A stretch of 64,000 bases of DNA from Holacanthus passer (Eukaryota; Chordata; Actinopteri; Pomacanthidae). The notes beneath the pieces are model-generated. The model saw nothing but the letters and a program-made list of their open reading frames with translations, had not been told where the DNA came from and did no database searches. This document shows positions 20,808-33,585 of this stretch, in pieces. The position numbers and the translations under genes are program-made. The stretch spans positions 1-64,000 of the forward strand of contig JAFREQ010000225.1 in the NCBI GenBank assembly GCA_025331565.1. The letters run 5' to 3'. Position 1 is the stretch's first letter. Every line of letters begins with the position of its first letter.

Positions 20808-20965
20808 TAAGGACAATGTTGTAAATGGGATCACTTTAGATGTACACTGAGTTTTTAACTGAGTTCCCTGCTTTTCTACGGCTCGACACTGGTGTCCGGT
20901 AGGTGGCGGTAAACTATCGCTAAGCTGGTTTGCCAACCGCCAATCAATCCACAGAAGAAGTACAC
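20808..20965 (+). promoter_or_regulatory. Promoter-proximal GGTGGCGGTAAA/CCAACCGCC repeat upstream of fam98a
   Basis: The core GTAGGTGGCGGTAAACTATC, then GCCAACCGCCAATC and CACAGAAGAAG, lies about 100-160 bases before the fam98a start codon. The same arrangement occurs at 34,580-34,650 before the next gene. The two boxes are inverted partners (GGCGGT and ACCGCC), so a hairpin or paired binding sites are possible. A promoter role is inferred from position only. Confidence 0.5.
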
Positions 20966-21061
20966 GAAGTTAAAAAAAACCTAGTAGTATTGCTGAGCTG
21001 GTTGATGTGAAAATTCTATTTCATAGTACACGATTTTAGAGCATAACGATAGATTACTGGG

Positions 21062-24000
21062 ATGGAGAATGACATCATCGTCTCCCTTGAGGATCTAGGG
21101 TAAGTAAAAAAAACTTAATATATCGCTGTTTGAAGATTATGTGCAAACATTGCAATTGATATGACCAGCCTTGCCTGTTTTCCCTATTTTAGCCAGCGCG
21201 CTACAGTGTAGCTTGCTTTAGCAAAACGGCTAACTTGCTGTTGTAGCTAACGTTAGTCGTTAGTTGTGAGTTTTTCATAGTTGTTCATGTGCACCATAGC
21301 TATCTATGTTTGCACCGGTATTAATAGACCGAATGACTGATTTTACATGTTGTGCCAAATCTGCGTCAGCAGGAGCGGCTCCCGTCATGGTTTATATCAG
21401 ATTAGCTCCAACATATTTCTTTCTATTAACTAATTCTAGCAGTACAAAAACGATTTATTGATTCCGTGTTTCTTGTTTAATTGCGTATAAGCTAAAATAT
21501 GTAGTTTATTTTAGCTAGTGTGGTGTCTCGCCTACCTTATCCAAACATAAGGTTTGGACATGAGCTCAAAGCAACAGTGTTTCGTGGAGAAGGCAAATTG
21601 TCTTCTTGCACTGTGGTCCTCGACAGAAATTCAGAATAAACTAGATTGAGCTTCAGGAAGGAAATCGGTGTTCGAACAGATACGCCGCGACAAATGGGGC
21701 CTTAAAATCGGCAATGGACGATGATTCACTGTTGCAAACTTCCACTGATCCTCGTAAGTTTTATTTATCACATGTTTCACCTTGTTGTCAGCCAACTATG
21801 TATTTCGTAGCTGTTTAAAGAGCTAATATTTTCTCACATCAACTTTACGAACGTTACATTAATGGCTAGCTAGAGTTGCCAAGCAGCGACGACATCATTG
21901 CCAACGCTGAGCTATCGTTCCGACTGGACTGCTGCTCACTCACAGGAAAGCTCCTCGTCATCATCACAACAGGCCAGACTGGGTAAGATTTGTTGTAGTC
22001 TGTCACAACAGACGCTATGCAAGCATTGAGATATATTTATATTGCCATCAGGCAAAGTACTTTGATAAACAACATTCATTAAAATAGGCTAACCTAGTTA
22101 AAGCTAAATTTCTCTTTTAATATGCAGATGTAGTAAAGGTATAATATAGTATGAAGCATGTCAGTGTAACCTCAACATAGTGATCTAGTATCTGATATGA
22201 GATAGTATAAGGTGAAGTGGTGTGATATTGTATAATGTAGTACATTATACAGCAATTTTCTAGCTTATCCAAGAGAGTTGTTTTTAAGTAGTTCATTTAT
22301 TGTAAGAAGTAGGAGAATTTTTCTCAACCCATAAAGAAACACCTAATCCTTCAGTTTATCACAAACATTCACAATTATCAAGTCTGGACATGCATGGTTT
22401 TCACTAGACAGGAAGGTGATGAAAAGTGCAATCTAAAAAGTAATATATAACTAAAGCTGGCATGATGACATAATTAAGATTTGTGTTACTGTTCTTGTAC
22501 ATAGGAAAAGGGAAGTGAGACAACTTTGCTGCTGCAGTATCTTGAGAGGGGAGATGAGAGGTTCTTGCACCACAGTAAAGACACGAATGACATCTTGGTG
22601 CAGAAAATGGAAGCACACACAAGTGCTTTGCTTGGGCTTGTGGCACATTTGTTGGTGGTGTTACATTGTGACGTTTGTATTTTTGTGTTTCTTACAGTTT
22701 TTAATCTGTTTTCCAAAATAAACTAATTTTATGAATAGACATGTCTGTTTCAGTATACTTAATCAACAGAGAAACATAATGCAAGTTATGACAGATTTGA
22801 TGCACTTGAACATGAAAACAGAACAGGTAGGGTTGCAAAATTGTGGTAGTAATGCTATTGGAAATGAAAGACCACTTGTTCCCTCTGTTCAAGTACTCAA
22901 TCAGAGCTATTGTTACCATTTTCAGATAATGCCTGAACAGGAGACTGAATGTCTTCATGCCTGTCTGGGTGCTCCTCAGTGAAATTGCCCCATTGTTATT
23001 CCCAGTGTTGGCAAATTGTATTGTGTGAGGTTATATGGGCTTGGAAGGGTGGACAGGATTTGCACTGGTTTATCATGCAGTTTAAAAAAAAAACCCAAAA
23101 CATTCAAAATGACAATCAAAGAATACATTTTAATATGTGTTTCTTAGTTATGCAAGCATGTACAGTCATTCAGCACAACTTTGATATGACATGACAATTA
23201 TTGGGCTAGAAACATGGGCTGTATAAAACAAGGATATAGTCTCAGTGGTGTCACCTGTAGAGTTGTGAAGAATGATTTTTGAAGTCCATACCAACACTGG
23301 TACTGGCCCACTTCAGCACTGGTTCCTCCACTTTGCACATGTCCTGAAATTTAAAAAAAGAAAAAAAAAAAAAGGGTAATGTTATATGTCAACATTTCAG
23401 CCTCCCGGTGATCACAATCAGTTGTTTTCTGGAGTCTAATAAACTTAAAATTTCTGTTTTTAGCAATAATATTAATAAAATAATCATGTTTGATTTTGTG
23501 GACCATCAAACTTTACTGTTTAGCTTCAATAACCAGCTCCAATAACAACATCTAGGTTAATGTTATTTCTGGAAACATGCTGAAATGTGACGTTAATATT
23601 TTGAAGATACTAACTCTTTTTTGTATTTGCACACAGTTCAACTCTTTTTGATTTACCTTGACAAATTTAACATTACGTTGTCCATATTAAGATTGATGAT
23701 TACACCCCCCGTACAGTTGTCATGAAGGGGGAAATTAAGGGTTTATTTCACACTAAACCAGAGTCGATTGTTCTTTGAACCGTGGAAAGACTAACCAAGA
23801 TGGATGTGATAGAAGTGGCCGACTCACAGAGTTTTTCATAATCACTGGTTGTTGGCTGGATGACCGGACCTTCTTAGTGTTTCAAGTCATGTCACCGTTA
23901 TTTTTTAGATCTGGGTTGATTTTATCTTTATCTGTAACCAGATGAAGGATATATACACACACACACACACACACATATATATACACACACAGTTCAGGGA

Positions 24001-27000
24001 GGTCCACTGAGTAAGAGAGACAAAAAACAAGGAATGTATAATATATTTTGGTAATGTTGATACCCATCGAGTATCTCAAAAACGAAACTGGCAAGGTAAA
24101 GCTGTGGCCAGTGTAAGCCAAAATCTGTGATAATGTAAATTTTTATATAACTCTTTGGATGACAGCTAGCTGCTGGCTGTCTGATAGGCCTAATCTCAAA
24201 TAATTCAGGCCACTGAATGAGTTTTGAGCTAGGAGGCTGTGTTCAGCAAACAGGCTTCATTCAGCGTCCCATATAATGACAGTGAATGTTGTATGTCGAA
24301 CTTTTAAAGTAGATTAAAAATTTTGGTTTAGCTTTACTGGCAAATGCACTTGGTAACCAGTCCTGAGTGTCAAACTTGCCTATCATAACTGTCATACTGT
24401 ACTGATAAAGGAAGCAAATAGTTGTGGCTCAGTATTTGTATTTATTTATTGTATTTAAATGAGTTGTGTGTGTGTCACTTAAGGTACCAGGGCCCTCTGT
24501 TGGAGGAAGGCGCTCTGGATTCTGCTGTGAGCAGAGGAGCAGCTTCACCTGAATATACTAAGCTCTGTGCCTGGATTGTCTCAGAGCTTAGACTCTACTG
24601 CAAGCTGGAAGAGAATGTCCAGGCCACAAACTGTAAGACATATTGTATTACTATTAAGTTTAGTTGCTCCTGACACATGGTATGGTTTGTGTAGTTAAGT
24701 AAGTCATTAGGTTAGATTACTAAGATTTTAACTGACTGTAGAAGATTTTGGACATTGCACTGTTGTCGCAGATTCAGCAGTGAGGGTTTCTGTTTGAGGT
24801 CTGCCAAGTTGCTGCTAACACAGCTAATGTAACTTGATGTATTGCTTAGACTAGGTGTGTGAGATGTCAAAATTTTTGTCTGTATTGTAACCTCATGTTT
24901 GGTGTGTTTGTCCTTCTACCCTCCCAGGTCCGAGCGAGGCAGAGAGCTTCCAGCTGGAGATGAGTGGTCTGCTGTCAGAGCTCACTTGTCCTTATTCTGT
25001 CATCACTAGCGGAGACATCACCCAGAGGCTCCTCAACAGGACCGACTGTCTGCTGCTCCTCAGTATGATAACAACACTTTGGAACATCTTGATTTAAAGA
25101 GGAACTTAACCCAAAATCTTAAAAGAAGAAGAAGAAGAAGAAAGGATTACTTTTCCCCTTGAGGAAATTACATTTTTTTCACTCCCTTGTTGTTTTTCAT
25201 TTACACACACAGGCCAGAAATACATACACATGCACAGAGATGATCTTTAGACATGTATTAATGGAGAGATGTGAGAGTGATGGGGCTGTTGCGTTGCACA
25301 GTACCACAAGCAGTTAGGGTTAGTTAGTTAGGTTTGGTGTCTTGCTCAAGGGCACCTAAAAAAAGCCATTGCTGTATTCACCTGTGGGCTGAAAGGTTAA
25401 AGTCTGCTGCATTTTATGTGGACTGTTGTACCACGCCCACCTGTGATAAAGTGTTGCGTAGTCATTTATTGAGAAGTGCTTTGCACAGGGTGTTGACATG
25501 CAGTCACCATTAGATTGCACCACTAAATGGCAGCATAAGCAGCCTGTGTGCAGTAATTTTTCAAGGCTCTGCTCACCCACACAAGGGTTTTTTTTAGTAA
25601 TTCTGCCTGAGTAGACCTCTCCTCAGGTAGAAGTTGGATGGAGCTATGCTCTGCATAAATAAACAAAAGCAACAGGAGAGGGAGATATGCAAATCTACAT
25701 GTCCACATAGCCCTAAAAAGAGATCTAATCAGGCCTCAGGAGCTTTAAAGATCCCATTCTGTGGCATATTTGCCTACATCAAGCCCGATTGCCTTCATAG
25801 TGAGCCAGCCATTCATATTAAGGTATGGTCACATTACATGTCCACTCTACAAATATCCACACCCTCTCAGGCTTTCACTACTTTTTTGATGATGTGACGG
25901 GAAAAAGAAGTTAATTTAACATTTACCATCCCCCAGTCTAGTACAATATTAAGCTACCAGACTGCAACCTGCGACATCACTCTTGCAGATTCTTTACAGT
26001 TTGTGAGAGCAATGTTCATGCATTACCCGTGTTGGAACCATGACATCACATTCTTTGTTGGGCTGAATGTAGAGCAGTTTTTTTTAAAGGAAGCCTAATT
26101 GCAGCTGTACTTCTAAGTCATTAAGTTGAGTACACTCACTTCATTCTCAGCATAGCTGTGCCCAGCCTCCACCTGAGCAGATGTGTAATTAACAATAACT
26201 GACATGTGAGAGTGCAGGGCTTTTAAAGAACTAGGCTTTCACAGCAGACATCAAAGCACAGGTAGAGCTGTTATTGTTATTGATAGGTTTCATTAAAATA
26301 TTCCAGTGAGCACGCATGCACAATACCCCTACCCTAGAACTAACACTTCTAAATGTAATATAGCCATCAACATTGATTATAATTGCGGTTGTACTTATCC
26401 GACCATGACATGCAGAAATGTCTACTGTTAAAAGGACATACATCTTTTAAACTGGGCAACTCATAGTATGATTTCCTTTTTAGATCCCAACTGAAAGCAT
26501 GTTCCTTTTATGTCCCTTTTCAATAAGCATGTGTTCAAATGCTACAGTGATATGTGATGATACACTACCTCACTTGCTTCACTTTGGAAAATACCAACAT
26601 TGTAACCCAATTGAAAGTGGGCAAAGTAGCATTTTGTTTACTTTACCATTTGTTTCTGTGTCAGTTCAACATAGGCTGTTAGGTTAGATTGGACAGGGTT
26701 TATTTTGGCTTTCAACTCAAGCTTAAAATAATGTGTCAAATTTTGACAAGGATGTGTGCAATAGTTACATTGCAGGACATGCAATGTCAAGCAAGGCAAC
26801 ATACCATGCTGTATCATGCTACAACATTTTGCTGCCTGATACCATAGGAAAACTCTCAAGGTTCTCATTTTCCATGACTAATCTACAAGGAAAGTCCATC
26901 TGCTCATTACATTATATAGTCTGATTCTTGGATGGGTGAGTTTAATGAGTTCCCTATGTATTCCACTTCATCAATTTGTCAAACAACCAAAGCTGGCTCC

Positions 27001-30000
27001 ACTAGTTGCCTACCGCCACCTGAAAATGAGTACTGCCTCTTTTGGTTGTTTGATAAACTGATCAAGTGCACCCCTAGCACATGACCATGAACATGAACTG
27101 AACTGTGCATGCAGAGTCTGTGAATATCACTTGCCTGTAAACAAGTATGCCACCATTCAGTTACACAAAGTGGCTTCTGGGTATTCCAATTACAGCGGTA
27201 CCTTGTCACAGTTTTGGTTAAGTTACTGTTAAAAAGTTACTGTCACTGGACTGGTCTGTGCCCTAATGTAAGAAAAGCTTATGCGCACAGCACACACAGA
27301 ACTTGCTGTTTCCAGATCTATTGGTACATACATCTCACCAGCACATAGATGCATCAGTTTGTGGCTTGATTTTAAGAGTTTTACCATCCTCAGCCGTTCC
27401 GGGAGGCTTGTTCATTTTCCACCATGCAGATTCAGCATACATTTGAACATTGTTAGAAATGGTAGAGTACATGTAAATACACACCTGAATGTCTTATGCG
27501 TTGGTCACACTGCATGACTTTTAAAGTCGTCAGATTGCTGTACTGTTCACACTGCACAAGTTTCTGTCTTGTAATCGGCTGCACTACATGACTGATCAAT
27601 GACGGAGGTCACACATGACAAGATCTTGGCTGGAGTTTGTCTCTGTGTGTGTGTGTGTGTGTGTGCGTGCGCGTGCGCGCGCAGGTGCAGGTGCATCGAC
27701 TGTGTATCTCTCAAGTGCCCATGATTCTCCTGGGGGAGTGGAGGTTGATCTAATCAAATGATGCTAACAGGAGCATCTGCTAGCAGCAGTCATAAAACTG
27801 GCATGCACCACAGTCAAAATATTAGTTCTTTAGCTGTTATGCAGTCTAAAACTTGCCATACGGGCAGTGTTATTAATGTAATGTTATGCTAGACAGGAAG
27901 TGGCAAACCGTGTGCAAACACAATGCAGTGTGTGTAACTTCAAAATATTATTGTCCCATTTCGGCATGGTTCCACTCAAACATTATTATTTTTTTATTAA
28001 TGGTATTGCATCCTTTAATGGTAATTTAACCAAATCTCATTTTTATCTCAGCCTTTCTGGTGTCTGAGTTGGAGGCATCAAGGATGATCCTGGTTAATAA
28101 GCCTGAGAAGAAAGCTCAGGAGTCAGGCAGTCCCATGTTCCAGGAACTGAAGGGCATCTGCATGGCACTGGGCATGTCCAAGCCTCCGGCCAACATCACA
28201 ATGTTCCAGTTCTTCAGTGGAATTGAGAAGAAGGTCAGTTGGTGTGGTGACACAGCGAGATGGTGTGCACTCAAGGAAAACTGAACAGCATTTAGTAAGG
28301 AAAAATCTGTATTTCATGCTGGCCATTCTGTTTCAAGTCTTGACAATAGAATGGACAATACACACCTCATAGAACCACAATGCAATTGGATTGTAATGTG
28401 TCCCCTACCATTGAATCTGTGTATAGTTTAAACTGCCTTCAAGAGCTGCTTAAATTGTAGCATTACTTGTGACTTTTGTGTTTCATTTCGGTTAGAATGT
28501 TTTGGCATGTTCTGTCCAAACATGCTGGTTTAATGTGTTGTATCTTCTGTTTGATCTGTTTTTAACTGTCCATTCATTTACTCATACTACACACATCTGC
28601 ATGTTGTCCATTTTTCTTAGCTTAAAGAAGCCATAAGCAGAGTCCCACCAAATCATGTAGGAGAGCCTTTGATGAATAAGGTCCTTGGACCTGTGCACTT
28701 GGTAAATATTCAAATGCAATATAGAACTACAATATAATTGACGAACGCTCCATAAGTGAATAACAGCATGTATGATGTTTTTCTTCTCTGTTTGTTTTCT
28801 AGGAAAAAGTTGAAGCTATAAATCAAACACTTGTAAATGAGTATGAAGTGAGAAGAAAAATGTTGTTGAAACGTCTGGATGTGACAGTGCAGTCCTTTGG
28901 TTGGTCTGACAGGGCAAAGGTATGTTAAATCTTGGAATCTTCTTTCTTCTTTCTTATCTGAATAGGGCATAATGCACTGATCAAGCACAAGTAACACATT
29001 TTAATGAGGAAGTCTTTGTACTGTGTAATTTATGTGGGTCTGCTCTTTCTTCTGCAGAGGAGAGAAAGTTGTTTTATTATTTTCATATGCAAGGATACAA
29101 CACCACATAAGGGAAGCTAGCTGGAATCAACTTTGTCCCCAACTTTGTCATGTTGTGTTATTTCTGTTTTAATATGTTTATTTGAATCTGGTTTATTTGT
29201 TACACACTTTAATTTGTGCCTGAATATTGTGGAACAGACACCTGCATCCTCTGTAAATGCATCATTGAAAATACAGACAAAACCTGGGTTGATCCTCTGA
29301 GACAGAGCAACCTGGCACAGCCTGCTGATTTCTGGACTACATCATCAAATGGCTTTGTTTTGTCCAACCACTAGTCTAAAATCAAAAGATTCTTGGTCTG
29401 CTATAATGTTAGAAAAGGAAACGCAGCAAGTCTTAGAAGCTGGAACAAATGCTTTGCATTTCTCCTTCACAGATTACTTTAAAGGTTAATTGATAAACAA
29501 AATAGTTGAAAAAAACTTGGATCCTATTCTGACCGAACATTGATAGACATTGTAACATTATGCTAAACTTGTCGAAGTAATATGTATATACAGTCAAGCC
29601 CGAAATTATTCATACCCCTGGCAAATTTTGACTTAAAGTTACTTTTATTCAACCAGCAAGTTTTTTCTTGATTGGAAATGACACAGGCGTCTCCCAGAAG
29701 GTAATAAGACGATGTACAAGAGGCATCATTGTGGAAAAAAATATTTCTCAGCTTTTATTTACATTTGAACAAAAAGTGGCATGTCCAAAATTATTCATAC
29801 CCTTGTCAATAATCAATAGAAAAGCCTTTATTAGCTATTACAGCAATCAAACGCTTCCTATAATTGCTGACCAGCTTTTTGCATGTCTCCAGTGGTATTT
29901 TTGCCCATTCATCTTTAGCGATGAGCTCCAACTCTTTCAGGTTGGAGGGTCTCCTTGCCATCACCCTGATCTTTAGCTCCCTCCACAGATTCTCAATTGG

Positions 30001-32937
30001 ATTCAAGTCAGGACTCTGGTTGGGCCACTGCAAAACGTTAATGTTTTTGTCCGCTAACCATTTCTTCACCACTTTTGCTGTGTGTCTTGGGTCGTGCTGA
30101 AATGTCCACTGGTGCCCAAGGCCAAGTTTCTCTGCAGACTGCTTGATGTTTTTGTTGAGAATCTTGATGTATTGCTCTTTTTTCATGGTGCCATTTACTG
30201 TGATTAGGTTCCCTGGTCCATTGGCTAAAAAACACCCCCAAAGCATTAGGTTCCCACCGCCATGTTTGACAGTGGGGATGGTGTTCTTAGGGTTGAAGGC
30301 TTCTCCTTTTTTTTTTCTTTTTTTTTTTTTAACACCAAATGAAGGATACATCATTGTGGCCAAACAATTCAATTTTTGTTTCATCTGACCATAAAACAGA
30401 AGACCAGAAGTCTTCTTCTTTGTCCAGATGAGCATTTGCAAAGGCAAAGCAGACTTTTGTGTGCCTTATCTGTAGAAGTGGCGTCCTCCTTGGTCTGTGT
30501 CTGTGTAACCCAGCAGTGTGCAGTGTCCGTTGGACTGTCTGCCTTGAGATGTTGCCAATGAGCAGAGCCCAGATTCACCAGGATGGCCTTGGTGGTGATC
30601 CTTGGATTCTTTTTCACCTCTCTCACTCCTGGCCAGCACAAGTGTCACTTTTGGCTTCCAACCACATCCTCTGAGATTTTCCACAGTGTGGAACGTCGTG
30701 TATTTTTTAATAATACTTTGCACTGTAGCCACTGGAACTTGAAAACATTTAGATATGGCCTTATAGCCCTTTCCTGACTTGTGAGCAGCCACAATGCGCA
30801 GCCGCAGGTCCTCAGTGAGCTACTTTGTCTTAGCCATGACTGCCCACAAACCAACTGCAACCAGCAGAGAGCTGCTGTTTTTCACCTGTTGAGTTGATTA
30901 AAACAGCTGTTCCCAATGAATCAGGGTAATTAGGATGCTTTAGAACAGCTTGGACTATTTGGAATGGTATAGAACTTTGGATTTTCCCATAGACTGTGAC
31001 AGTTTGCAAAGGGTATGAATAATTTTGGACATGCCGCTTTTTGTTCAAATGTAAATAAAAGCTGAGAAATATTTTTTTCCACAATGATGCCTCTTGTACA
31101 TCGTCTTATTATCTTCTGGGAGATGCCTGTGTCATTTCCAATCAAGAAAAAAACTTGCTGGTTGAATAAAAGTAACTTTAAGTCAAAATTTGCCAGGGGT
31201 ATGAAATCTGGGGCTTGACTATATATTCTTCTGCTCTTTGCCTCCCAAAAGTTTCTTAGTAAGTCTTTGTTTGTATTATAGACGCATGCTGCAAAGCTGG
31301 CCAAAGTTTACCAGCCACTGCGTTCTGCCCTCGGCACCAAAAGTAAAATCTCTGTTGCCAACCTTCTTGCTGCTCGACAAGACTTCTCCAAGATCCTACG
31401 TACAAGCAGTGGCAAGATAAGAGAGAAGACTGCTTGTGCCATTAATAAGGTGGGTTAAACAGAGTGTAGTAAAAACCTTTTTTTCTATTGCGTATATTAT
31501 TTGTACACAGTTTTTATCTTGTTTCACTGTTTATAAGGGATGTTCAAAAGTTAATGGTAATGTGTGCTAAAAATTGCTGACTATAGCCGAATTTTGAAGT
31601 AAGCATTTCGATTACCTATTACTTGTATTTTATTTTATTAGCAACAGAGATGGAAATAAAACTGGCACAATCACTGTGACCCGGAGACATGTGTGCTTCC
31701 ACTTAAGGAATGTCTGAAATTAAGAAAAAATTTTCACCATGAAAATACCAAAAACCAACAATGTTTGCCTGTCTGGCAATACTTGAAAACTCTCCGACTC
31801 TGTCTGTGGCTCTCAGCCAAAAGCCATTTGGTTACTACTGAAACCAATGGGCACAAATATATAATTTGATTATTTTAAAATAGCCATTTACGGTAGCTTC
31901 TAGCATACATTACTTAATCAGGAGAAAATTGTGCATTATTATCAGCAATGTATTGAAATGTATACACAGAAAATTTTCAAAAAATGTTATTAGCCAAAAT
32001 ATAACTATTAACTTTTGTTATACCAAATCAATCAATGATCTAATCAGATGAATATTTGGTTTTAGATAAAAAGTAGAGAAGATTCAGAATGTACAGTAAA
32101 TGTAGTTTCAATCTTCCAAAAACTGAGCATTTCTTGAGCAATCCAATAAAGGAAGACTGATGCACCAGTATCTGGTAGATTTATGTATTTTGTTTTATGT
32201 TCCTTTTTTAAACGCATTGTGTTTAGTCAAACTGACAGAAACTTAATTTCATACAAGCAACAAACTAAAGGAGGACGAATTTGGCTTACAGGGTTCCTTT
32301 TGAACCATTTCGTCTTTAATGTGTGGCCTTTTCTTAGGTTCTAATGGGCCGAGTGCCAGACAGGGGAGGTCGACCCTGTGAGATTGAGCCTCCTCCTCCA
32401 GAGATGCCATCCTGGCAGAAGCGTCAGGATGTTCCCCAAGGCGGAGGACACTTTGGTGGGAGTGGGCATGGAGGTGGAAGGGGGGGCTATGATCACTACT
32501 CTCAAGGTGGTGGCCGTGGAGGATATGAGAGAGGAGGCGGAGGAGGACATGGAGAGAGGGGAGGCAGAGGAGGAGGCATCAGAGGAGGGAAAGTGCAGGG
32601 AGGCTGGGGAGACGGAGGTGGAGGGGGGAGAAGTGGTTACGGAGGAGGAGGGAACAACCAAGGAGGCTTCCAGGACCCTGTCTACCATGGAGGAGGTGGT
32701 TACCATGACAGTTACCACCCAGATGGAAGCTGGCATCTGGAGAGAGGTGGGGGTCGAGGAGGTAGGGGTGGGAGGGGAAGAGGAGGTCGAGGAGGAGGTG
32801 GAGGACAAGGAGGAGGCTGGGGAGGGAGAGGAGGCCAGAATTTTAACCAAGGAGGACAGTTTGAACAGTTCTTCCAGCATGGCGGGCAGCACTACAACCA
32901 AGCTGGCTTTAATCAAGGCAGACACTACACTAGTTGA
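21062..32937 (+). CDS. fam98a: FAM98A, eight coding exons, 489 residues
   Basis: FAM98 proteins are RNA-associated factors found with DDX1 and the tRNA-ligase partners; FAM98A is also tied to PRMT1 arginine methylation. Exons: 21,062-21,099 (MENDIIVSLEDLG), 24,484-24,632, 24,928-25,062, 28,052-28,233, 28,621-28,701, 28,803-28,919, 31,282-31,449, 32,338-32,937. All have AG/GT borders and compatible phases; they sum to 1,470 bases. Conserved blocks are LCAWIVSELRLYCKLEENVQ, ALGMSKPPANITMFQFFSGI, KRLDVTVQSFGWSDRAK, LRTSSGKIREKTACAINKVL and MGRVPDRGGRPCEIEPPPPE. The last exon is a Gly/Arg-rich tail (about residues 305-489), an expected methylation and RNA-binding region, ending NQGRHYTS. Residue 2-50 wording and the C-terminus fit FAM98A better than FAM98B. 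No lesion is seen. Confidence 0.95.
21590..22730 (+). pseudogene. Relic of a Myb/SANT-like (Harbinger-associated type) protein in fam98a intron 1
   Basis: Three separated plus-strand pieces fit one spliced protein. At 21,588-21,700, NCLLALWSSTEIQNKLD then a TGA (21,647-21,649) and SGRKSVFEQIRRDKW resemble the trihelix/Myb-like domain. At 21,715-21,765, MDDDSLLQTSTDP ends at a GTAAGT. At about 22,525-22,640, LLLQYLERGDERFLHHSKD and TNDILVQKMEAHTSALLGLV resemble the C-terminal helix of the same family. A serine-rich piece near 21,930-21,985 may belong too. In active Harbinger elements this protein partners the nuclease. The family assignment is from memory of fish proteins. Confidence 0.6.
23208..23760 (+). 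repeat. Repeat A, copy 2, in fam98a intron 1
   Basis: GGGCTGTATAAAACAAGGAT at left and ATTTCTGGAAACATGCTGAA, then the C-run before gtacagttgtcatgaagggg at right, align with 44,097-45,200. The internal part between about 23,640 and 23,700 is shorter than in copy 3. Confidence 0.65.
23951..23990. repeat. (CA)n/(TA)n microsatellite
   Basis: tatatacacacacacacacac, then atatatatacacacacag. Confidence 0.85.
27485..27970 (+). repeat. Repeat B, copy 1
   Basis: This shares ordered words with 53,210-53,540: gaggttgatcta, gatgctaa, caccacagtcaaaat, aacttgccatac, aatgttatgctagac, gtgtgtaacttcaa. It begins near gttggtcacactgcatgact, a phrase typical of fish MITEs. It is non-coding. Confidence 0.6.
27641..27682. 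repeat. (GT)n grading into (GC)n alternating purine-pyrimidine tract
   Basis: gtgtgtgtgtgtgtgtgtgt, then gcgtgcgcgtgcgcgcgcag. Such a tract can adopt Z-DNA under supercoiling. Confidence 0.85.
29591..31221 (-). mobile_element. Tc1-like transposon in fam98a intron 6
   Basis: Inverted termini of about 200 bases begin CAGTCAAGCCCGAAATTATT and end in the reverse partner GGGGCTTGACT at TATATA. Both arms carry an outer and an inner copy of an attattcataccc-type site (inner ones near 29,790 and 31,010). The arms remain very similar, implying a fairly young insertion. The transposase is on the minus strand and is broken. It lies antisense to fam98a, between exons 6 and 7. Confidence 0.9.
29806..30860 (-). 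pseudogene. Tc1-like transposase with frameshifts
   Basis: The N-terminal paired-like helix-turn-helix reads AAHKSGKGYKAISKCFQVPV and VQSIIKKYTTFHTVENL (30,792 downward). The frame changes near 30,640 and again near 30,430. The catalytic part 30,447-29,806 has HGGGNLMLWGCFLANGPGNL, the D motif in FQHDPRHTAKVV (usually QDNDPKHT) and QSPDLNPIENLWRELK with the E. A lysine run (KKKKRKKKG) caused by expansion of a T-rich tract near 30,309-30,332 interrupts the domain. The length of about 340 codons would be normal for the family if it were in one frame. Confidence 0.88.
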
Positions 32938-33585
32938 AGACACAGTGTGAGGCATTGCAGCAGAGTCCACTTTGAGATTGACTGCTTATCATGTGTGAAC
33001 AGATTTTAAAATCATCTTGAATTTTCAGCATGGTTAAAAGTTGACTAAATTGTAATATGATGACCCAGACATATACACATACAGATATTATATGTACTCA
33101 TTACAGGCAGTTTTGGAATTACTGCTTTACTACAGAGCACAGTTCTAATGTAGTCCTTTGCTTTTTCATACTGGTGTGTTAAAGGTTTTCTCTGCCTTCT
33201 CAATACGAGTGTTCAAGCCAACAGCTCTGCTATAAGTACTTTAGTTGGACTCTGCTGTTTTGACCTCATTTTGACACTTAATTAGCTTTATATTGGACAT
33301 TTTTTTGAAAGACAGGAAAAGTTTCTAAGATTTCACTGCTGGTGCACCTACTTTGTATCTGGAGTGCACTTCATTATTACATGTAGGCTTCTTTAAACCC
33401 TGAATAGTTTCTTTGAATTTGACAATTACTTGAAAATGGCTTAATCTTTGCAGTCTACATTTTATTTCAGCAGATTTGACTGGAACCTCCTTTGTTACTT
33501 ATTTAAAAGATGTTGGAATGCTCATGGAAGATTGTATGCATACAAATATAGATTTTGGAAAGTTTGCATGGATGTGTGAATGAGC

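Larger units (their letters stand above)
25063..28051 (+). other. fam98a intron 3
   Basis: No gene is seen inside. It contains an (AAG)n run at about 25,126-25,143, a GT/GC alternating tract at 27,641-27,682 and repeat B copy 1 (27,485-27,970). The piece near 25,340-25,360 (gtcttgctcaagggcacct) is a common fish repeat phrase. Confidence 0.6.

Noticed and set aside
32341..32970. 209-codon serine/proline-rich minus frame
   Set aside because: It is the shadow of the Gly/Arg-rich last exon of fam98a.
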